Assembly: GCA_019314425.1 (NCBI GenBank)
Contig: JAFCZI010000110.1
Span: 1-7,536, forward strand
Source: Deltaproteobacteria bacterium
GTDB taxonomy: Bacteria; Desulfobacterota; DSM-4660; Desulfatiglandales; Desulfatiglandaceae
DNA: 7,536 nt
Reading direction: 5' to 3'
The stretch's first letter is position 1. The number at the start of each line of letters is the position of its first letter. This document shows, piece after piece, positions 4,533 through 7,536 of the stretch. The position numbers and the translations under genes are program-made. Below the pieces are notes generated by a model. That model was not told where the DNA came from. It did no database searches and worked only from the letters and a program-made list of their open reading frames with translations.

Positions 4533-6357
4533 GTTGGATGTCCTTCGAAAGGATATTCAAGATTATCGTAAAAGCTTCCGGAAGACCATTATCCTGTGTG
4601 GTGGGACGGGTTGCCGGGCATCCAGATCTGATGAGCTCATTAACCGTGTCACCCTGGAAATTGAAAAGCAGGGTATGGAAAAAGAAGTTATGGTGCGTGC
4701 GACGGGATGTCACGGTTTTTGCGAGCAGGGCCCCATTGTGGTTGTGGAGCCGGAAAAAACGTTTTATTGCCACGTTTCGCCCGATGATGCACAGGAGATT
4801 GTTGAAAGGACCGTTCGCAAGGGTGAGTTGATTGAGCGGCTGCTCTACACAGATCCTGTTTCCGGCGAGATCGTACCGCGGGAGCCTGATATCCCTTTCT
4901 ATCGCGCGCAAGACAGGGAATTGCTGTCACAGAACCGTCAGGTGGATCCTTGTTCCATAAAGGACTACATCGCTATTGGGGGATATTCGGCAATAGCAAA
5001 AGTGCTCTCCGGATACTCCCCGGAAGAAATTATTGAAGAGGTCAAGCTTTCCGGGTTAAGGGGTCGAGGGGGGGGCGGTTTTCCCACGGGCCGTAAGTGG
5101 ACCCAATGCCATGAAGCCCCCGGTGATGAAAAATATGTGATTTGCAATGCCGATGAAGGCGACCCCGGCGCGTATATGGACCGAAGCGTACTGGAGGGAA
5201 ACCCGCATCTGATTCTCGAAGGGATGATGATTGGTGCGCTGGCCGTCGGTGCCTGGCAGGGATATGTTTATGTCCGCAACGAATACCCGCTGGCAGTAAA
5301 ACATATTGGTATCGCTGTACAGCAGGCGAGGGAGATGGGAATTCTGGGCGACAACATATTCGGGACGGCTTTTTCCTTTGATGTGGAGGTTGCGCGTGGC
5401 GGAGGGGCTTTTGTATGTGGTGAATCCACGGCGCTCATGGCTTCCCTGGAGGGAAAAGTTGGGGAGCCCAGGCCAAAGGACGTTCACTCCGTGGTAGATG
5501 GTCTGTGGCATAAGCCAACCGTATTGAATAATGTTGAAACCTGGGCCAATATCCCTTCGATCATCTTGAAAGGATCTGCATGGTTCGCTTCCAGGGGGTC
5601 AAAGAGCAGCAAAGGCACGAAGATTATAGCGCTTACAGGCCATATCAAAAATACGGGACTCGTGGAAGTTCCCATGGGAACTTCCATCGATTCCGTTGTG
5701 TTTGAAATCGGAGGCGGACCGACAGGCAGTCCCATTCGAGCGGTTCAGACGGGGGGGCCTTCCGGAGGATGTCTTCCCGTTGATAAGTTCTATCTTCCCC
5801 TGGAGTTCGATGCGCTTGCAGAGGCAGGATCGATGATCGGCTCCGGCGGTATTGTGGTGATGGACGAAGAGACCTGCATGGTCGATGTTGCGAAATATTT
5901 CCTGACCTTTCTGCAGGATGAATCGTGCGGGAAATGTGTGCCCTGTCGGCTCGGTATTGACCGTATGCTTGAGATCATTACGGATATAACCGAAGGCCGT
6001 GGTACCCCGGAGCAGATGGTTCTTCTGGAGGAGCTTGCCGGCACCGTGAGCGAAACATCCCTGTGCGCTCTCGGTAAAACAGCCGCCAATCCCGTACTCT
6101 CCACACTGCGTTATTTTCGCGACGAATACGACGTGCATATTGCCGAGAAGAAATGCCCTGCCGGTGTATGCCAGGCCTTGATTACCTATTGGATTGATCC
6201 GGATCAATGTACAGGCTGTGGCGTCTGCAAAAAGGAATGCCCCCATGAGGCGGTCAAAGGAGAGAAAAAAGCGCCCCATGAAATTGACTTGGGGCTATGC
6301 CAGAAATGCGGGATATGCAGAAGTGAATGCAAATTTGGAGCCATTCAGGTTCAATAG
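4507..6357 (+). CDS. nuoF: NuoF-like NAD(P)H-binding flavoprotein with extra Fe-S domains (HndC/HydB-type)
   Basis: This 616-residue protein is longer than complex I NuoF (about 430-450) because it is a fusion. Residues 1-110 are a thioredoxin-like [2Fe-2S] domain (Cys31, Cys36, Cys68, Cys72). The 51-kDa core follows, with the NADH/FMN glycine motif GRGGGGFPTG (186-195), CNADEGDPGA (213-222) and FVCGESTALMASLEG (302-316), then an SLBB region from about 371. The N3-type [4Fe-4S] ligands are Cys474, Cys477, Cys480 and Cys520. CPAGVC (550-555) precedes a C-terminal two-cluster ferredoxin (Cys568/571/574/578 and Cys598/601/604/608). This layout is that of HndC/HydB in NAD(P)-linked, often electron-bifurcating, hydrogenases and formate dehydrogenases. 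It would oxidise or reduce NAD(P)(H) through FMN. The start at 4507 is chosen because GGAGG is nine bases upstream; 4498 would add MHP. Confidence 0.93.
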   Translation: MSKLNTISELDVLRKDIQDYRKSFRKTIILCGGTGCRASRSDELINRVTLEIEKQGMEKEVMVRATGCHGFCEQGPIVVVEPEKTFYCHVSPDDAQEIVERTVRKGELIERLLYTDPVSGEIVPREPDIPFYRAQDRELLSQNRQVDPCSIKDYIAIGGYSAIAKVLSGYSPEEIIEEVKLSGLRGRGGGGFPTGRKWTQCHEAPGDEKYVICNADEGDPGAYMDRSVLEGNPHLILEGMMIGALAVGAWQGYVYVRNEYPLAVKHIGIAVQQAREMGILGDNIFGTAFSFDVEVARGGGAFVCGESTALMASLEGKVGEPRPKDVHSVVDGLWHKPTVLNNVETWANIPSIILKGSAWFASRGSKSSKGTKIIALTGHIKNTGLVEVPMGTSIDSVVFEIGGGPTGSPIRAVQTGGPSGGCLPVDKFYLPLEFDALAEAGSMIGSGGIVVMDEETCMVDVAKYFLTFLQDESCGKCVPCRLGIDRMLEIITDITEGRGTPEQMVLLEELAGTVSETSLCALGKTAANPVLSTLRYFRDEYDVHIAEKKCPAGVCQALITYWIDPDQCTGCGVCKKECPHEAVKGEKKAPHEIDLGLCQKCGICRSECKFGAIQVQ

Positions 6358-6358
6358 C

Positions 6359-6362
6359 GAGG
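6359..6362 (+). promoter_or_regulatory. Ribosome binding site deciding the NuoG/HoxU-like start
   Basis: GAGG lies directly after the NuoF-like stop codon. A GTG at 6364 and ATGs at 6367 and 6370 are consecutive in-frame codons. Spacing of seven bases favours 6370; 6367 is also possible. Confidence 0.5.
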
Positions 6363-6369
6363 TGTGATG

Positions 6370-7083
6370 ATGACCCAATATGTATCTGTAAATATTGATG
6401 GTATGATCCTTCAGGCGCCGAAGGGGACGAGCGTTCTGGATGCGGCACTTGACGCTGGCATTTGTATCCCCCATCTGTGCCGTGTTCCGTATCTTTCAGA
6501 TATTGGCGCATGCCGGCTTTGCATCGTGGAACACGTGGTCAATGGGCGGTCGAAAATTACCACATCATGCACGCTGCTCGTAAAAGAGGGTATGGTGATT
6601 GTGAGCAACACGGAAAAGATCCGGAACCTGCGTCGCAACATTGCGGAATTGATCGTTTCTGAGGCGCCTAATTCCCGGGCTGTACAGGATGTTGCCATGC
6701 GTTGCGGGGTCAAAGAGGTGCGCTATCCATTCAGGAACAACAACTGTATCCTGTGCGGTCGCTGTATTCGCGCCTGTACGGGACACCTCGGGATAAAACC
6801 CCTTGCTTTTGTCGGGCGTGGCAAGGAACGGCGCGTGGAAGCCCCCTTTGACTTGCGTTCCGAACTCTGTAATGAGTGCGGCAGATGCATTGATCTTTGT
6901 CCCATGACCGTCGTTCCCTGTGACGGTCCCATGAAAAAAGGAGAGGAGTATCTCTGCTCGAACTGCATCTCGAAAATGGCGTTTATGGAAGAAACCCCCG
7001 GTCTCTGCGTGTGGTGTGATTTTGGAGAAGGGTTTCAATGTCAGCGATATGATCTGGGAAACGGAACAACGGCGGGTCACTGA
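6370..7083 (+). CDS. NuoG/HoxU-like iron-sulfur subunit lacking the N5 cluster motif
   Basis: This 237-residue protein resembles the N-terminal part of NuoG, HoxU or the N-terminus of [FeFe] hydrogenases. A plant-type [2Fe-2S] domain has ligands Cys37, Cys48, Cys51 and Cys67 (C-x10-C-x2-C-x15-C). In NuoG the next region binds a His/Cys3 [4Fe-4S] cluster; here it reads SEAPNSRAVQDVAMRCGV (97-114) and the His and Cys ligands are absent. Two [4Fe-4S] clusters follow (Cys126/129/132/136 and Cys167/170/173/177). The last ~60 residues hold six more cysteines, including CSNC (196-199) and CVWC (213-216), plus Cys184 and Cys224. No molybdopterin or H-cluster domain is attached. It would pass electrons between the flavoprotein and an unidentified partner. 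It follows the NuoF-like gene by 12 bases and is last in the operon. Confidence 0.88.
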   Translation: MTQYVSVNIDGMILQAPKGTSVLDAALDAGICIPHLCRVPYLSDIGACRLCIVEHVVNGRSKITTSCTLLVKEGMVIVSNTEKIRNLRRNIAELIVSEAPNSRAVQDVAMRCGVKEVRYPFRNNNCILCGRCIRACTGHLGIKPLAFVGRGKERRVEAPFDLRSELCNECGRCIDLCPMTVVPCDGPMKKGEEYLCSNCISKMAFMEETPGLCVWCDFGEGFQCQRYDLGNGTTAGH

Positions 7084-7088
7084 GCCAC

Positions 7089-7112
7089 GGTAGGGGAGAG
7101 GTTCCCGCTACC
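7089..7112 (+). other. Short hairpin just after the diaphorase operon
   Basis: GGTAGGGGA (7089-7097) pairs with TCCCGCTACC (7103-7112) with one bulged G. It is six bases after the stop codon and has no T-run, so it may be an RNA 3'-end structure rather than the terminator itself. Confidence 0.4.
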
Positions 7113-7136
7113 TTTCCCTGGCTGTAAAGTCGAATG

Positions 7137-7187
7137 AAAAAAAAAGGCACGAGGAAACGGCATTACCGTTTTCCTTGTGCTTTTTTT
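7137..7187. terminator. Bidirectional intrinsic terminator between convergent genes
   Basis: GCACGAGGAAACGG (7147-7160) pairs with CCGTTTTCCTTGTGC (7166-7180) across a CATTA loop, with one bulge and one wobble pair. Seven T residues follow on the plus strand (7181-7187), and nine A residues precede the stem (7137-7145), giving a T-run on the minus strand. It can therefore end transcripts of both the diaphorase operon and dsrC. Confidence 0.88.
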
Positions 7188-7249
7188 GTCTTGGTGCTTT
7201 CTTTATCTTGACGCCTTTTTTATCTCAGCGCCTTGTTGTTTCAGTGCTT
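7166..7249 (-). repeat. 17-base degenerate tandem repeat, about five units
   Basis: Read on the minus strand from 7249 the units are AAGCACTGAAACAACA (16), AGGCGCTGAGATAAAAA, AGGCGTCAAGATAAAGA, AAGCACCAAGACAAAAA and AAGCACAAGGAAAACGG. The last unit is the right arm of the terminator stem. The period is not a multiple of three and no coding frame fits, so it is a non-coding repeat in the dsrC 3' region. Confidence 0.65.
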
Positions 7250-7256
7250 TCGAATT

Positions 7257-7280
7257 CCGGGAAACACACTGCTTTCCCGG
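7257..7280 (-). other. Hairpin in the dsrC 3' untranslated region
   Basis: CCGGGAAA (7257-7264) and TTTCCCGG (7273-7280) form a perfect 8-bp stem with an 8-base loop, 17 bases past the dsrC stop codon. There is no T-run next to it on the minus strand, so it may stabilise the mRNA 3' end or help termination further on. Confidence 0.5.
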
Positions 7281-7297
7281 TATTTCCATTCGTAAGA

Positions 7298-7536
7298 CTA
7301 CACGCAACCGGTCGGTTTGGGCAGCCCAGCCATTTTACAAGCGCCTTTGCCCGGACCTGAAGGAAACAATTCGTAGATATACTTCAGTTTGTAGCCGGTG
7401 ACTTTGGACAGAATCCTGACCATTGGGGCGATGCCGTTCTTTTTGTAGTACTCCTGCAAAACGTCGACGACCTTCTTATGTTCGTCTGTAATTTCTTCAA
7501 TGCCTTCGGTTGTCTTTACATAACTCATCCATCCTT
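7298..7536 (-). CDS. dsrC: DsrC sulfur-carrier protein, 5' end outside the window
   Basis: DsrC is the small partner of dissimilatory sulfite reductase DsrAB. It carries sulfite-derived sulfur as a trisulfide between two C-terminal cysteines and is reduced by the membrane complex DsrMKJOP. The visible part shows YYKKNGIAPMVRILSK, YELFPSGPGKGACK and the invariant end GLPKPTGCV, with both redox cysteines (Cys64 and the penultimate Cys75, counting from the ATG at 7528). That ATG is preceded by AAGGATGG and looks like a 76-residue gene start. However, the frame stays open to the edge and those bases read Gly-Trp, matching the EWVEYVK stretch of D. vulgaris DsrC as I recall it. I therefore call it an internal Met; about 30 N-terminal residues should lie beyond 7536. 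TusE is the related tRNA-thiolation family, but two cysteines in this context favour DsrC. Confidence 0.93.
   Translation of the reverse strand, partial: GWMSYVKTTEGIEEITDEHKKVVDVLQEYYKKNGIAPMVRILSKVTGYKLKYIYELFPSGPGKGACKMAGLPKPTGCV

Noticed and set aside
7175..7401. Two overlapping plus-strand frames (61 and 74 codons) across the terminator and dsrC
   Set aside because: They start inside the terminator T-run, run antisense to dsrC and encode no recognisable protein.
1..7536. CRISPR array, tRNA, rRNA, insertion sequence or phage genes
   Set aside because: No regularly spaced long repeats, no clover-leaf or rRNA-like sequence and no transposase or phage motif was seen on either strand.

Overview
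This window most likely comes from a sulfate-reducing member of the Desulfobacterota (former Deltaproteobacteria). The strongest sign is the DsrC protein at the right edge. As I remember the family, it is close to Desulfovibrio-type DsrC, keeps both C-terminal cysteines and lacks nothing in the part visible. A LuxR-type regulator with a GAF-like domain typical of this lineage, and a hydrogenase/formate-dehydrogenase style NADH diaphorase module, fit the same assignment. This comes from reading motifs and from memory; no search was run.

Layout. (1) Bases 1-2502 (+) are a branched-chain amino acid operon: the tail of ilvB, then ilvN, ilvC and a nitrilase-superfamily carbon-nitrogen hydrolase joined to ilvC by an ATGA overlap. 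The ketol-acid reductoisomerase is of the ~350-residue type seen in Bacteroidetes and fungal mitochondria, not the usual proteobacterial form. (2) Bases 2555-3529 (-) encode a cytoplasmic LuxR-type regulator, convergent with the ilv operon. (3) Bases 3530-4034 are a ~500-base non-coding, AT-rich, repeat-rich divergent region with a perfect 16-bp hairpin, a separated direct repeat, four GGGTA-N-TATA-like boxes and candidate minus-strand promoters. (4) Bases 4035-7083 (+) are a compact three-gene operon: a NuoE-like [2Fe-2S] subunit, a NuoF-like flavoprotein with extra N- and C-terminal iron-sulfur domains, and a NuoG/HoxU-like iron-sulfur subunit. (5) Bases 7084-7297 hold a bidirectional terminator, a 17-base degenerate tandem repeat and another hairpin. 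(6) Bases 7298-7536 (-) are the 3' part of dsrC, whose true start lies outside the window.

How the genes work together. IlvBN makes acetohydroxy acids from pyruvate and IlvC isomerises and reduces them; the coupled hydrolase has no obvious step in that pathway. The NuoEF/HoxU-like trio should form an NAD(P)H:acceptor module (FMN plus many Fe-S clusters) like the electron-input half of HndABCD hydrogenase or NAD-linked formate dehydrogenase, but no hydrogenase or formate dehydrogenase catalytic subunit follows: the operon ends at a terminator facing dsrC. The third subunit lacks the His/Cys motif of the complex I N5 cluster and ends in an unexplained cysteine-rich tail, so its electron acceptor is the main open question in this window.
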